Shown: positions 23,838 through 34,203, numbered from the stretch's first letter. The stretch: 64,000 nt of DNA from Massilia soli (GCF_016809835.1 NZ_JAFBIL020000002.1:578647-642646), one strand, 5' to 3'. Numbers and translations: made by a program. The notes: generated by a model not told the origin, from the letters alone.

Positions 23838-25229
23838 TTAGCGGCCGCGGCCGCCGCCGCCGCCCGAACGGGCTGGCGCCGACGAGCGTCCGCCGCCACC
23901 GCTGCGGGCGCCGCCGCCGCCGCCAGGACCGGCGGTGCGTGGCTTGGCCGAACCGCGGCCGCCTGCGCCGACGCGGATCACCTGTCCACCGCCACCGCCG
24001 CCGCCCGGACGGCCGCCGCGGCCGCCATGGCCAGGGGCGCCGCTGCGCAGCTGGATCGGCTGGGCACGCGCGCTCGGATCAGGCTCGAAGCCCGGGATCA
24101 CCTGGCGCGGCAGGGTTTGCTTGATCAGCTTTTCGATATCCTTGAGCATGTCGTGCTCGTCCACGCACACCAGCGATACCGCTTCGCCGGTGGCGCCGGC
24201 GCGGCCGGTACGGCCGATGCGGTGCACATAATCTTCCGGGATGTTCGGCAGGTCGTAGTTGACCACGTGCGGCAGCTGGTCGATGTCGATGCCGCGCGCG
24301 GCGATGTCGGTCGCAACCAGCACCTGCAGGTCGCCGGTCTTGAACTCGGACAGCGCCTTGGTGCGCGCGGTCTGGCTCTTGTTGCCGTGGATCGCCATGG
24401 CGCCGATGCCGTCCGCGCCCAGCTGTTCGACCAGCTTGTTGGCGCCGTGCTTGGTGCGGGTGAAGACCAGCACCTGGGTCCACTTGTTCGACTTGATCAG
24501 GTGCGCCAGCATCGGGTGCTTCTTGTCGCGGTCGACCGGGTGGATCTTTTGCGCGATCACTTCCACGGTCGAATTGCGGCGCGCCACTTCGATCATCGCC
24601 GGCTTGTTCAGCAGGCCATCGGCCAGCGCCTTGATCTCTTCCGAGAAGGTGGCCGAGAACAGCAGGTTCTGGCGCTTCGGCGGCAAGGCCGCCAGCACTT
24701 TCTTGATGTCGCGGATGAAGCCCATGTCGAGCATGCGGTCGGCTTCGTCCAGGATCAGGATCTCGACCTTCGACAGGTCGACGGTGCGCTGTTCCATGTG
24801 GTCGAGCAGGCGGCCCGGCGTGGCGACCAGGATGTCGACGCCTTGCTTGAGCTGCTTGATCTGCGGGTTGATGCCGACGCCGCCGAACACGCAGGCCGAA
24901 TTCAGGTTGGTGTACTTGCCGTAGGTGCGCACGCTTTCCTCGACCTGGGCCGCCAGTTCGCGGGTCGGGGCGAGGATCAGCGCGCGGATGCCGCGCTGGC
25001 TGGTCTTGTTGGTCAGCGCGGCGCCGATCTTGTCGGTCGACAGGCGGTGCACGATCGGCAGCGTGAAGCCGGCGGTCTTGCCGGTGCCGGTCTGGGCGCC
25101 GGCCAGCAGGTCGCCGCCATTCATGACAGCAGGGATGGCCTGGGTCTGGATCGGGGTCGGCTGGGTATAGCCTGCTTCAGTAACTGCACGAACGATGGCG
25201 TCGGACAGCCCGAGAGTGGTAAATGACAT
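23838..25229 (-). CDS. rhlE: DEAD-box RNA helicase, RhlE type
   Basis: 463 residues. Q motif ([13 protein letters not shown], 21-33), motif I AQTGTGKT (45-52), PTREL, motif II DEAD (161-164), SAT, and [10 protein letters not shown] of motif VI are all intact. The last 70 residues are Gly/Arg-rich (RGG-like), giving extra RNA affinity. Such helicases remodel RNA in ribosome assembly and the degradosome. The 240-base region before the gene may be a leader, since cold-induced helicase mRNAs often have long ones. Followed by a strong terminator. Confidence 0.93.
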   Translation of the reverse strand: MSFTTLGLSDAIVRAVTEAGYTQPTPIQTQAIPAVMNGGDLLAGAQTGTGKTAGFTLPIVHRLSTDKIGAALTNKTSQRGIRALILAPTRELAAQVEESVRTYGKYTNLNSACVFGGVGINPQIKQLKQGVDILVATPGRLLDHMEQRTVDLSKVEILILDEADRMLDMGFIRDIKKVLAALPPKRQNLLFSATFSEEIKALADGLLNKPAMIEVARRNSTVEVIAQKIHPVDRDKKHPMLAHLIKSNKWTQVLVFTRTKHGANKLVEQLGADGIGAMAIHGNKSQTARTKALSEFKTGDLQVLVATDIAARGIDIDQLPHVVNYDLPNIPEDYVHRIGRTGRAGATGEAVSLVCVDEHDMLKDIEKLIKQTLPRQVIPGFEPDPSARAQPIQLRSGAPGHGGRGGRPGGGGGGGQVIRVGAGGRGSAKPRTAGPGGGGGARSGGGGRSSAPARSGGGGGRGR

Positions 25230-25471
25230 GGGTAACTTTATTGGTAAGATCGGCCCGTCGCCATGAATTTCTGGCGCCAGTCGCAGGCAATCGATTGAAA
25301 AATCAGAGGCGGCAGGGAGACTGGAAGCGGTGCCGCTTAATGTTGCAGTATAAACACAACTATTCCGAATGGAAAGATAAAGTTCGCTGTGGAAATTACT
25401 GCTGGGAAGAAGGGGTTGGGAGCCCCTTCGTCAGGTCAGGCCGTATTTTACGCCAAGTAGCGAAAGCGTGC

Positions 25472-26260
25472 TTAGGCGAACGGCGACAGCAGGGTGACCA
25501 TCTGGCCGAACACCTTCGGGCTGGCCGCGATGATGTCGCCTTTGTGCAGGTAGTCGGACTCGCCGTTGAATTCGCCGACGATGCCGCCCGCTTCCGTCAC
25601 CAGCAGCGCGCCGGCAGCGATATCCCACGGCTTTAGGCCTTTTTCGAAGAAGCCATCGCTGCGGCCGGCGGCCACGTTGGCCAGCTCGAGCGCGGCGGCG
25701 CCAGCGCTGCGGATGCCGTGGCAACGCTCGGCCATGACGCCGTACATCTTCAGGTAGTCGGCCAGCGCGCGCGGACCGGCGCCGTGGCCGGACGACAACA
25801 GGGCGGCGCCCACGCGGTCGTGCTTGGTCACGCGGATACGTTTTTCGTTGAGGAAAGCGCCGGCGCCCTTGGTGGCGGTAAACAAGTCATTGCGCACCGG
25901 GTCGTAGACGACAGCCTGGGTGGTCACGCCGCGCTGCTGCAGCGCGATCGAAATGCAATAGTTAGGGTAGCCGTGCATGAAGTTGGTGGTGCCATCGAGC
26001 GGGTCGATGATCCACGAATATTCACTCTCGTCGTTCAGGTTGGCAGATGCACCGGATTCCTCGGCCAGGATCGCGTGGCCGGGATAGGCCTTGAGCAGGG
26101 TCTCGATGATCGCCTGTTCGGCCGCCTGGTCAATGTCGGTCACGAAATCATTGTGTTGTTTTTCGGTGACAGTCACGCGGTCGACATCGAACGAGGCGCG
26201 GTTGATCACGGTGGCGGCGCGGCGGGCGGCCTTGATCGCCGTATTGAGCATTGGGTGCAT
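25472..26260 (-). CDS. suhB: Inositol-1-monophosphatase / Nus factor SuhB
   Basis: 262 residues, start ATG 26260 with GGAAG six bases before. The metal-binding motifs are intact: EE in [24 protein letters not shown], and [15 protein letters not shown]. The conserved KPWD is present. SuhB dephosphorylates inositol monophosphate and in E. coli is also a component of the rRNA antitermination complex. It is divergent from trmJ, the same arrangement as in E. coli, which supports the assignment. Confidence 0.95.
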   Translation of the reverse strand: MHPMLNTAIKAARRAATVINRASFDVDRVTVTEKQHNDFVTDIDQAAEQAIIETLLKAYPGHAILAEESGASANLNDESEYSWIIDPLDGTTNFMHGYPNYCISIALQQRGVTTQAVVYDPVRNDLFTATKGAGAFLNEKRIRVTKHDRVGAALLSSGHGAGPRALADYLKMYGVMAERCHGIRSAGAAALELANVAAGRSDGFFEKGLKPWDIAAGALLVTEAGGIVGEFNGESDYLHKGDIIAASPKVFGQMVTLLSPFA

Positions 26261-26362
26261 GTGGGCTTCCGGTAAGAGAACGCTAACGCGCACGGCGCCC
26301 CGGCAGGGCGCTATGTGCGCTAGTGAAACAAGAATGAATTAAAGAGCGGTGCGGCGGCAAGA

Positions 26363-26399
26363 GGTTAAAATCGCGGGCTTGGAAGCCCCGGCTTTAACC
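26363..26399 (+). other. Stem-loop upstream of trmJ
   Basis: GGTTAAA (26363-26369) pairs with TTTAACC (26393-26399), enclosing a second perfect stem GGGCTT-GG-AAGCCC (26375-26388). No T-run follows, so not a terminator for the plus strand. It ends 30 bases before the trmJ start and may be a leader structure. Confidence 0.4.
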
Positions 26400-26429
26400 A
26401 CTCGACGTGGCGCGATGGCGCTATTTTAA

Positions 26430-27188
26430 ATGAACATGCCCGAAACCAGCACATCTCTTTTCACTCGCCTGCGCTTTATTCTGGTCGAGACCAGCCGCGC
26501 CGGCAATATCGGCTCGGTGGCGCGCGCCATGAAAACCATGGGATTTTCCGAGCTGGTGCTGGTCAATCCGCGCTTTCCCGGCGCCCTCGAGGACCCGGAG
26601 GCGGTGGCGTTCGCCAGCGGCGCGCTCGACGTGCTGGCCGGCGCGCGCATCGTCGGCAGCATGGCCGAGGCGCTCGACGGTTGCCAGTTCGCCGCCGCCG
26701 TGTCGGCGCGGCTGCGCGAATTCTCGCCGCCGGTGTGGGCGCCGCGCGCCTTTGCCGGCCATGTGGCCGGGCAGCAGGGGCTCAACGCCGCGCTCATCTT
26801 CGGCAATGAGCGCTTCGGCTTGCCCAACCATATCGTCGAACAGTGCAATGTCCTGATCAATATTCCCGCCAACCCGGCCTATTCGTCGCTGAACCTGGCC
26901 CAGGCGGCCCAGGTGCTGGCCTACGAGTGCCGGATAGCGGGCGAGACCGGCGCGGCCGAGCCGAGCGCGATCGGCTTTCACGGCGACGCGGCCAGCGTGA
27001 CCGAGATCGAGGGCATGTACGCCCACCTCGAGCGGGCGCTGGTGTCGATCGGCTTCCTCGATGCCGACAATCCGAAAAAGCTGATGCCGCGCCTGAAGCG
27101 GCTGTTTTCCCGCACCCAGCTCGAAACCGAGGAAGTCAACATCCTGCGCGGCATCGCGCGCCAGATCCTCAGGGACCGGGTGGACTGA
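26430..27188 (+). CDS. trmJ: tRNA (cytidine/uridine-2'-O-)-methyltransferase TrmJ
   Basis: 252 residues. A SPOUT methyltransferase: FILVETSRAGNIGSVARAMKTMGFSELVLVNP is motif 1, ALIFGNERFGLPN motif 2 and INIPANPAYSSLNLAQAAQVLAYE motif 3. The C-terminal helical tail is present as in E. coli TrmJ (about 246 residues). It methylates position 32 of certain tRNAs. The start ATG 26430 has no clear ribosome binding site; ATG 26436 is an alternative. Stop overlaps the lipase start. Confidence 0.93.
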   Translation: MNMPETSTSLFTRLRFILVETSRAGNIGSVARAMKTMGFSELVLVNPRFPGALEDPEAVAFASGALDVLAGARIVGSMAEALDGCQFAAAVSARLREFSPPVWAPRAFAGHVAGQQGLNAALIFGNERFGLPNHIVEQCNVLINIPANPAYSSLNLAQAAQVLAYECRIAGETGAAEPSAIGFHGDAASVTEIEGMYAHLERALVSIGFLDADNPKKLMPRLKRLFSRTQLETEEVNILRGIARQILRDRVD

Positions 27189-28129
27189 TGAGTGCGCGCC
27201 TGCTGCTGCGATTGCTATTGCTGCTGCAGGCGGCGGCGGCCGGCCTGATCGCGTGGGTGCTGGCGCGCCACCACGGCGTCGGGCCGCTGCTGGCGCTGGG
27301 CGCCGGCCTGGCGGCCGTGGTGCTGGTGCGGGCGCTGATCTCGGCCAATAATTTCTTGATGAGTAGCCGCGCGGCCAGCCCGACGCCGCCCGAGTTCCGG
27401 CTCGGCGCCGCGGCGGGGCTGCGCCTGTTTGGCGAAGAATTCCGCGCCTCGATGCTGCAATCGTCGTGGATCATGCCGCGCGCGCGGCCATCCCGGCGCA
27501 TCTTCCCCGGCTCGCCGCGCTTGCCGGTCCTGTTGTTGCACGGCTATGGTTGCAACAGCGGCTACTGGGCCCACCTGTTGCCGCTGCTCGACGCGGCAAG
27601 CATCAGCCATGCCTGCGCCGATCTGGAACCGCTGGGAGGCGACATCGACGGCTACGTGCCGGCCGTGGCCGCCGCCATCGACGCCCTGTGCGCCGACAGC
27701 GGCGCGCCGCGGGTCGTCATCCTGGCCCACAGCATGGGCGGGCTGGTCGCGCGCGCCTACCTGCGCCGGCACGGCGCCGCGCGGGTGGCGCACCTGATCA
27801 CGCTGGGCACGCCGCACCATGGCACCAGCCTGGCCAATCTCGGTCTCGGCGCCAATGCGCGCCAGATGCGCCGCGCGCGCCGCGCCGACCTGCCGGAAAG
27901 CGACTGGCTGCGTGCGCTGTCTGGGGAGGAGGGCGAGGCCGCGCGCGCGCTTGTCACGTCAATCTATAGCCACCACGACAACATCGTCGCGCCGCAAACT
28001 TCCAGCCACCTGCCGGGCGCGCGCAATATTGCCGTTGGCGGCGTCGGCCACGTGGCGCTGGGCTCGAATAAACAGGTCCTTTTATGCATCATGCATGAAC
28101 TCGCACGGGACAGCGCGCCGCGTGAATAA
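27188..28129 (+). CDS. Alpha/beta hydrolase, triacylglycerol-lipase-like
   Basis: 313 residues from ATG 27188, which shares a base with the trmJ stop (TGATG). Two N-terminal hydrophobic segments (about 4-25 and 30-50) anchor it in the membrane. The catalytic domain shows VLLLHGYGCNSGYW (oxyanion hole), the nucleophile elbow AHSMGG with ILAHSMGGLVARAYL, LGTPHHGTSLAN, the acid near IYSHHDNIVAP and the histidine in VGGVGHVAL. This is the EstA/lipase class 2-like pattern. It probably acts on acyl esters at the inner membrane. Confidence 0.9.
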   Translation: MSARLLLRLLLLLQAAAAGLIAWVLARHHGVGPLLALGAGLAAVVLVRALISANNFLMSSRAASPTPPEFRLGAAAGLRLFGEEFRASMLQSSWIMPRARPSRRIFPGSPRLPVLLLHGYGCNSGYWAHLLPLLDAASISHACADLEPLGGDIDGYVPAVAAAIDALCADSGAPRVVILAHSMGGLVARAYLRRHGAARVAHLITLGTPHHGTSLANLGLGANARQMRRARRADLPESDWLRALSGEEGEAARALVTSIYSHHDNIVAPQTSSHLPGARNIAVGGVGHVALGSNKQVLLCIMHELARDSAPRE

Positions 28130-28326
28130 GGTGACACGGAAATGATACATTTTGATGAGACTTTGTCAGCGATTCTGTGACATCATGCATTTGCTTACCT
28201 AGGTGAAAGTGTGTCACGATGTAACAAACGGACGCGGGGGCGTGATCCTGGCCGTTCCTGGCGGCCTGACGCATTCACGCGGCAGCGCCAGACCACCTGG
28301 CAAGGTTAACCATCGGGAGTGCATCA

Positions 28327-31300
28327 GTGCCAGCACGCATCCTCATCATTGAAGACAACCCCACCAACATGGAGTTGATGGTCTATCTGCTCAACGCGTT
28401 TGGCTTCACGCCGCTGACTGCGAGCGACGGCATCGGCGGTATCGAAGCGGCGCGCGAGACCCTTCCCGACCTGATCATTTGCGACGTGCACCTGCCGCGC
28501 CTGGACGGCTACGGCGTGGTCGCGCAGCTCAAGCAAGACCCCGCCCTGCGCCACATTCCCGTCCTCGCCGTCACCGCGCTGGCGATGGTCGGCGACCGCG
28601 AGCGGCTGCTGGAGGCCGGCTTCGACGGCTACATCGCCAAGCCGATCGAGCCGGACACCTTCGTCGTGCAGCTGGAAGAATTCCTCGCCCCGCAACCGGC
28701 GCCCGCGCCCACCGTCTCTGCCGGCCAGGCCACCATCCTGATCGTCGACGACCACGTGCTCAACCGCGAATTCCTGCGCACCCTGCTTGGCTACGGCGGC
28801 CACCTCCTGATGGAGGCGGCCAGCGGTGCCGAGGCGCTCAGGCTGGTCAGGGAGCGCAAGCCGGACCTGGTGATCTCCGACGTGCTCATGCCCGGGATGG
28901 ACGGTTATGAACTGGTCGGCCGCCTGCGCGCCGATCCCGACACCGCCGACCTGCCGGTGATCTTCTACACGGCGCTGTACCGCGAGCGCGAAGCGGCCCG
29001 GCTGGCCGACTGCGGGGTGCGCTGGGTGCTGCCCAAGCCGTCCTCGCCGGACGTCATCCTGCGGACCGTGCATGAGGCGCTGGGCATGGGCGAACCGGCC
29101 AGCATCGATGGCGACGACGCCGGCGATGCGGCGCGGCCGACTTTCGTGGTCGGCGCGGCGGTCGCCGATTTCCTCGACGAGGCCGACGGCGCGCGCGATG
29201 GCGACGCCGCGCCTGACGGGCCCACCGAACGCCAGCAGATGACCCAGCGGCTCTCGACCTCGCTGTCAAGCCTGCAGGCGGTCAGCCTGCGCCTGACCGC
29301 GCTGATCGAGCTGGGCATCGAGCTGGGCGCCGAGCGCGACCCGGCCGCGCTGATCGAAAACGGCTGCCGCGTCGCGCATGGCATCTGCGCCGCCAGGTAC
29401 ACCTGCATCGGCATACTCGAGGAGGGCATGGACACGCTGCAGTACTTCGCGGCCTGCGGCGACGAGGGCAAGGCGCGGGTGGTGCGCGATGCGCCGCGCG
29501 CCGGCGTGCTTGGCAAGCTGCTCGGCCAGCACGCGCCGGTCAGGGTCAGCGGGATTGACGGCGATCCGAGCGTGCTGGGACTGCCCAGCGGGCATCCGGC
29601 GGTGCATTCCTTCCTTGGCGTGCCGATCGCCTCGCGCGAGCGCGTGCACGGCTGGCTGTACCTGGTCGACAAGGACGACGCTGCCGAATTCTCCGAAGTC
29701 GACGAACGGGTCGCCGTGACCGTCAGCGCGCAGATTGCCGCCGCCTACGAAAACCTCGCGCTGTACGAGGAGATCCGGCGCCATCACGCGCAGCTGACCG
29801 CGGACATGCAGGTACGGATCCGGCTCGACGAAGACTTGCGCCGCTTCCGCACCGCGATGGACGCCACCGGCGACGCCATTTTCCTGGTCGACCGCGCCAA
29901 TGCCCGCTTCGTCGACGTCAATGCCACCGCCTGCAGCATGCTCGGTTACACGCGCTACGAATTCATCGGCAGCGAAGGCCCGGCCCCGCACGTCGAGGTG
30001 CGCTCGCGCCTGCGCGACCTGCTCGGCAAGCTGGAAGGCGGCGAGCACGCCGACGCGATGGCCGAACTGCTGATCGAGCGCCGCGACGGCTCGACCGTGT
30101 CGGTCGAGGTGCAGCGCCGCACCTTGCGCTCGGGCGCCAACTGGATCCTGGTGGCGGTCGCGCGCGACATCACCGAACGCAAGCATGCGCAGGAACAGCT
30201 GGTGCAGCTGGCCCACTTCGACACCCTGACCGGGCTGCCGAACCGCAGCAAATTTTACGAAAAGCTCACCGGCGCGCTGCACTACGCCGAAGAGCACCGC
30301 TGGGCGGTCGGCGTGCTGTTCCTCGACATCGACCGCTTCAAGACCGTCAACGATACGCTCGGCCATCCGATCGGCGACGAGCTGCTGCGCCAGTTCTCCA
30401 GCCGCCTGGTGCACAGCGTGCGCTCGCGCGACACCGTCGGGCGCTTCGGCGGCGACGAATTCGCGGCCATCATCGCGCTGCCCGACGGCCCCCAGGGCGC
30501 CTTGCCGGTAATCGAAAAAATCCGCGAGGTGATGCGCGCGCCGTTCGACTTGCACGGCCACGAGGTTACCGCCACGGCCAGTATCGGCATCACCATCTTC
30601 CCCGACGACGGCGCCGATGCGCAGACCCTGATCAAGTTCGCCGACACCGCGATGTACCGCGCCAAGGAAGCCGGACGCGACGCGTTCCGCTTCTTCACCG
30701 CCGAGATGAATGCGCAGTCGCTGGCCCGCCTCGATCTCGAGAACGCGCTGCGCCGCGCCATCGACCATGACGAATTCGTGCTGTACTTCCAGCCCAAGGT
30801 GCACATCGGATCGCGCCGCATCAGCGGCGCCGAAGCGCTGATCCGCTGGAACCGGCCCGGCCACGGCATGGTGTCGCCGGCGCTGTTCGTGCCGATCCTC
30901 GAAGAGACCGGCCTGATCGTGCGGGTCGGCACCTGGGTGCTGAACGCCGCGTGCCGCCAGATCAGCGAATGGGGCAGGTCCGACGTGGGCCCGGTGCGCC
31001 TGTCGGTCAACGTATCGGGCATCCAGTTCTTCGCCGGCGGCCTCGAGGAAGAGGTGCTGGGCGCGATCAAGCGGCACGCCATTTCGCCCGGGCTGCTCGA
31101 ACTGGAACTGACCGAAAGCTCGCTGATGTCCAACGCCGAGGACACCATCGCCGTGCTGCGCAACCTGAAGGCGCTCGGCATCGAAATTTCGATCGACGAT
31201 TTCGGCACTGGCTACTCGAGCCTGGCGTACCTGAAGCGCTTCCCGATCGACAAACTCAAGATCGACATCGCCTTTGTGCGCGAGGTGACCTCGAATCCCG

Positions 31301-31932
31301 ACGACGCGGCGATCGTCCTGGCGATCATCAATATGGCGCACAGCATGAAGCTCGAAGTGGTCGCCGAAGGCGTCGAGACCGAGGCCCAGTTGTCCTACCT
31401 GCGCCGCCACGGCTGCGACGAAATGCAGGGCTACTACTTCAGCCGCCCGGTGCCGGCCACCGAATTCGAGCGCATGATCCGCGAAGGCAAGGCGCTCAAC
31501 GCGCCGCAGGACGAGCCCGGCGAATACCAGCAAACCCTGCTGATCGTCGACGACGACGCCTTCATGCTCGACGTGCTGGCCGACTTCCTGGCGCAGGACG
31601 GCTACCGCATCCTGACCGCGCAAAGCGCCGCCGACGGCTTCGACATCCTGGCGCGCCACAACGTGCAGGTGATCCTGTGCGACCAGTGCATGCCGGTGAT
31701 GAGCGGGACCGAGTTCATGGAACGGGTCAAGCACCTGTGCCCGACCACGTTCCGCATCATGCTCTCGGCCTACGCCGACCTGGCGCCGATCATGGAGGCG
31801 ATCAACCACGGCGCCATCGACCGCTTCTACACCAAGCCATGGGAAGGCGCGGTCCTGCGCGAGAATATCCGCGAAGGCTTCCGCGCCCATGCGCAGCTGC
31901 ACGGCGCAAGCGGCAAAGGGACGCTGCACTGA
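28327..31932 (+). CDS. Multi-domain response regulator: REC-REC-GAF-PAS-GGDEF-EAL-REC
   Basis: 1201 residues from a GTG at 28327 with GGGAG upstream. Receiver 1 (1-120) has phosphoacceptor Asp53 (IICDVHLP); receiver 2 (136-250) Asp185 (ISDVLMPGMDG). A GAF-like domain (about 330-480) and a PAS domain (about 515-625) follow. The cyclase domain has GRFGGDEF (708-712) with an intact inhibitory RxxD (RSRD) five residues before; the phosphodiesterase has EAL (836-838), DDFGTGYSSL and EGVETE. Receiver 3 (1070-1190) has Asp1119 in CDQCMPVMSG. Both enzymatic domains look active, so it can make and break c-di-GMP under phosphorelay control. Cytoplasmic. No kinase adjoins. Confidence 0.92.
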   Translation: MPARILIIEDNPTNMELMVYLLNAFGFTPLTASDGIGGIEAARETLPDLIICDVHLPRLDGYGVVAQLKQDPALRHIPVLAVTALAMVGDRERLLEAGFDGYIAKPIEPDTFVVQLEEFLAPQPAPAPTVSAGQATILIVDDHVLNREFLRTLLGYGGHLLMEAASGAEALRLVRERKPDLVISDVLMPGMDGYELVGRLRADPDTADLPVIFYTALYREREAARLADCGVRWVLPKPSSPDVILRTVHEALGMGEPASIDGDDAGDAARPTFVVGAAVADFLDEADGARDGDAAPDGPTERQQMTQRLSTSLSSLQAVSLRLTALIELGIELGAERDPAALIENGCRVAHGICAARYTCIGILEEGMDTLQYFAACGDEGKARVVRDAPRAGVLGKLLGQHAPVRVSGIDGDPSVLGLPSGHPAVHSFLGVPIASRERVHGWLYLVDKDDAAEFSEVDERVAVTVSAQIAAAYENLALYEEIRRHHAQLTADMQVRIRLDEDLRRFRTAMDATGDAIFLVDRANARFVDVNATACSMLGYTRYEFIGSEGPAPHVEVRSRLRDLLGKLEGGEHADAMAELLIERRDGSTVSVEVQRRTLRSGANWILVAVARDITERKHAQEQLVQLAHFDTLTGLPNRSKFYEKLTGALHYAEEHRWAVGVLFLDIDRFKTVNDTLGHPIGDELLRQFSSRLVHSVRSRDTVGRFGGDEFAAIIALPDGPQGALPVIEKIREVMRAPFDLHGHEVTATASIGITIFPDDGADAQTLIKFADTAMYRAKEAGRDAFRFFTAEMNAQSLARLDLENALRRAIDHDEFVLYFQPKVHIGSRRISGAEALIRWNRPGHGMVSPALFVPILEETGLIVRVGTWVLNAACRQISEWGRSDVGPVRLSVNVSGIQFFAGGLEEEVLGAIKRHAISPGLLELELTESSLMSNAEDTIAVLRNLKALGIEISIDDFGTGYSSLAYLKRFPIDKLKIDIAFVREVTSNPDDAAIVLAIINMAHSMKLEVVAEGVETEAQLSYLRRHGCDEMQGYYFSRPVPATEFERMIREGKALNAPQDEPGEYQQTLLIVDDDAFMLDVLADFLAQDGYRILTAQSAADGFDILARHNVQVILCDQCMPVMSGTEFMERVKHLCPTTFRIMLSAYADLAPIMEAINHGAIDRFYTKPWEGAVLRENIREGFRAHAQLHGASGKGTLH

Positions 31933-32000
31933 ACTGAGGGTTTGCGTTCAGGCGGGCCGGTACGGTAGGCTATGCGTCTGCCGCACCGGCCTCGATTGAA

Positions 32001-34124
32001 ATGGACCCTGGTTTGATCCGAAAAAATTACAAACGCATGTTGCTCGCCGCGCTGGCCGGCTCGCTGGCCGCCGCCGCGTTCTTGTGGCCGCTCGGGCCGG
32101 GCTCGCACATCGGCACAAAAATCGGCGCCATCGTTGTGCCGCGCACCGAACTTGGCTGGCCGGTGTACGTCACCACCGTCGCCGGCGGTCCGGCGGCCGG
32201 CTTCGCCGATCCGTTCGGCGTTGCCATCGACCGCGCCGGCAACCTGCTGGTCGCCGACGGCGGCGACAATAATCGCATCGTCAAGGTCGGTCCGGACGGC
32301 GCCATCACCAGCCTGGCGGGGCGGCGCGAAGGCTTTGCCGACGGCGCCGGCGCCGCGGCCGCCTTCCACACGCCATCGGCGCTGGCGATCGACAGCGCCG
32401 GCAACCTGTACGTCGCCGACACCGGCAACCATGCGATCCGCAAGGTCACGCCGGCCGGCATGGTGACGACGATTGCCGGTAACGGCCAGCCCGGCTACGT
32501 CGATGGCGCGGGAAGCGCGGCGCGCTTCAACGGCCCGGTCGGGGTGGCGGTCGACAAGGACGGCAACGTGTTCGTCGCCGACACCTACAATGACCGCATC
32601 CGTCAAATCACACCGGGCGGCGTGGTGACCACCGTCGCCGGCGACGGCTTGCCGGGCAACGCCGATGGCGCCGCGCTGGCAGCGCGCTTCGATACGCCGA
32701 CCGCTCTGGCGGTCGATGGCGCCGGCAACCTGTATGTGGCCGACACCCAGAACGGCGCGATCCGCAAGGTGACGCGCGCCGGCGCGGTATCGACCCTGGC
32801 ACGCGCGCCGCTGGACGCCGATAAGCCGCTGATGCGGCGCCCCGCCAGCCTGGCGCTGACGCACGACGGCTTCCTCTACGTCGGCGACCTGGCGCGCGGG
32901 CGCATCCTGCAAGTATCGCCCGATGGCCAGCTGCGCGGGCTGACCGGCATCGGCATCGATTTTCACGTGGGCGACGAGCGCGCGGCTCGCTTCGGGCGCC
33001 CGGCCGGCATCGCGCTTGGCCCCGACGGGTCGCTGTATGTGGCCGATGCGCTCAAGCGCGCGCTGCGCAAGGTGGCAAGGCGCGAGGGCGCCGCGGCGCC
33101 AGCGCTGGAAGAGCCGCCTGCGCCGGCCGCCGCCGCCGCGCCGCAGGCGCCGTTCCCATGGCCGGTGCGTCCGCAGCAAAGCTGGCACGAAGTGGTCGGC
33201 GTGGTCGGCGAGGTGCGCGGCAGCTACGGCGGCGAGAGCCGCCACCACTTCCACAATGGCCTGGACGTGCAGGCGCCGATGGGCGAGCCGGTGCTGGCGG
33301 TGGCCGCCGAAAAGGTCAGCAGCCCGGTGCCCAACTGGGACTTTGGCGGAGTGGGCGAGGGCATCGCCGTCGACCACTTCAGCTACATCCACATGCGGGT
33401 CGGGCGCACCGTGCGTGACGAGATGCTCGATCCTGCGCGCTTCGCCGCGGTCCGCGACGACGCCGGCAAGCTGCTGCGCGTGCGGGTTCGGCGCGGCGCG
33501 CGCTTCGCAGTGGGCGACGCGATCGGCAGCGTAAACCGGATGTACCACGTGCATCTGGTGTACCGTCCGGGCGGCGTCGAGCGCAACGCGCTGGCGCTGC
33601 CGTTTTCCGGCTTGTCCGATGCGGTGGCGCCGCGCGTCAACAGCATTTCGCTGGTCAACCGCGACGGCAAGCAGCTGGCCGGGAAGCGCGCCCGGCGCCT
33701 GGCCGTGCCCGCTGGCGCCGGCCCGCTGGCAATCGTCGTCGATGCCTTCGACCAGAGCGACGGCAATGCCGCGCGCCGCAGGCTGGGACTGTACAAGGTC
33801 GGCTACCAGCTGCTGGGCGCCGACGGCGCGCCGCTGCCCGGATTCGACACGCCGCTTGTCAACATCGAATTCAACCGCCTGCCGCCGGACGAGGAGAGCG
33901 TCAAGGTGGCGTACGCCGACGGCAGCGGCATCACGGTCTACGGCAGCAAGGCGACGCGCTTCCTGTACCAGGTGACCAACACGGTGCGCGACGGCGTCGC
34001 GCGCCAGGGCAGCTGGGATCCGGCCGGGCTGGCGCCGGGCGACTACACCATCCGCATCGTCGCCGCCGATTACGCCGGCAATGTGGCGCTGGCGGGACGC
34101 GATCTGGCGATCACCGTGTATTGA
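32001..34124 (+). CDS. NHL-repeat / M23 peptidase fusion protein
   Basis: 707 residues, start ATG 32001. An N-terminal membrane anchor (about 14-32) is followed by an NHL beta-propeller (about 50-355) with at least five repeats of the kind GVAIDRAGNLLVADGGDNNRI and ALAIDSAGNLYVADTGNHAI. After an Ala/Pro linker (about 363-390) comes a domain with the M23 (LytM) metal ligands H-x3-D (HNGLD, 418-422) and HxH (HVH, 516-518), in YGGESRHHFHNGLDV. The last 180 residues are beta-rich. M23 enzymes cut peptidoglycan cross-bridges. Fusion to a propeller is uncommon; the propeller may present it to a partner. Confidence 0.8.
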   Translation: MDPGLIRKNYKRMLLAALAGSLAAAAFLWPLGPGSHIGTKIGAIVVPRTELGWPVYVTTVAGGPAAGFADPFGVAIDRAGNLLVADGGDNNRIVKVGPDGAITSLAGRREGFADGAGAAAAFHTPSALAIDSAGNLYVADTGNHAIRKVTPAGMVTTIAGNGQPGYVDGAGSAARFNGPVGVAVDKDGNVFVADTYNDRIRQITPGGVVTTVAGDGLPGNADGAALAARFDTPTALAVDGAGNLYVADTQNGAIRKVTRAGAVSTLARAPLDADKPLMRRPASLALTHDGFLYVGDLARGRILQVSPDGQLRGLTGIGIDFHVGDERAARFGRPAGIALGPDGSLYVADALKRALRKVARREGAAAPALEEPPAPAAAAAPQAPFPWPVRPQQSWHEVVGVVGEVRGSYGGESRHHFHNGLDVQAPMGEPVLAVAAEKVSSPVPNWDFGGVGEGIAVDHFSYIHMRVGRTVRDEMLDPARFAAVRDDAGKLLRVRVRRGARFAVGDAIGSVNRMYHVHLVYRPGGVERNALALPFSGLSDAVAPRVNSISLVNRDGKQLAGKRARRLAVPAGAGPLAIVVDAFDQSDGNAARRRLGLYKVGYQLLGADGAPLPGFDTPLVNIEFNRLPPDEESVKVAYADGSGITVYGSKATRFLYQVTNTVRDGVARQGSWDPAGLAPGDYTIRIVAADYAGNVALAGRDLAITVY

Positions 34125-34203
34125 ACTGGCGGCGTGGCCCGGTATTAGGGTTGCGCCGTCATTCGGTGGTATGCTTCCAGCAGAAAAACACCGTCTCCAC
34201 GCC

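Noticed and set aside
29266..31929. 887-codon open frame opposite the REC-GGDEF-EAL gene
   Set aside because: Antisense artefact of high GC; the plus-strand frame has clear GGDEF and EAL motifs.
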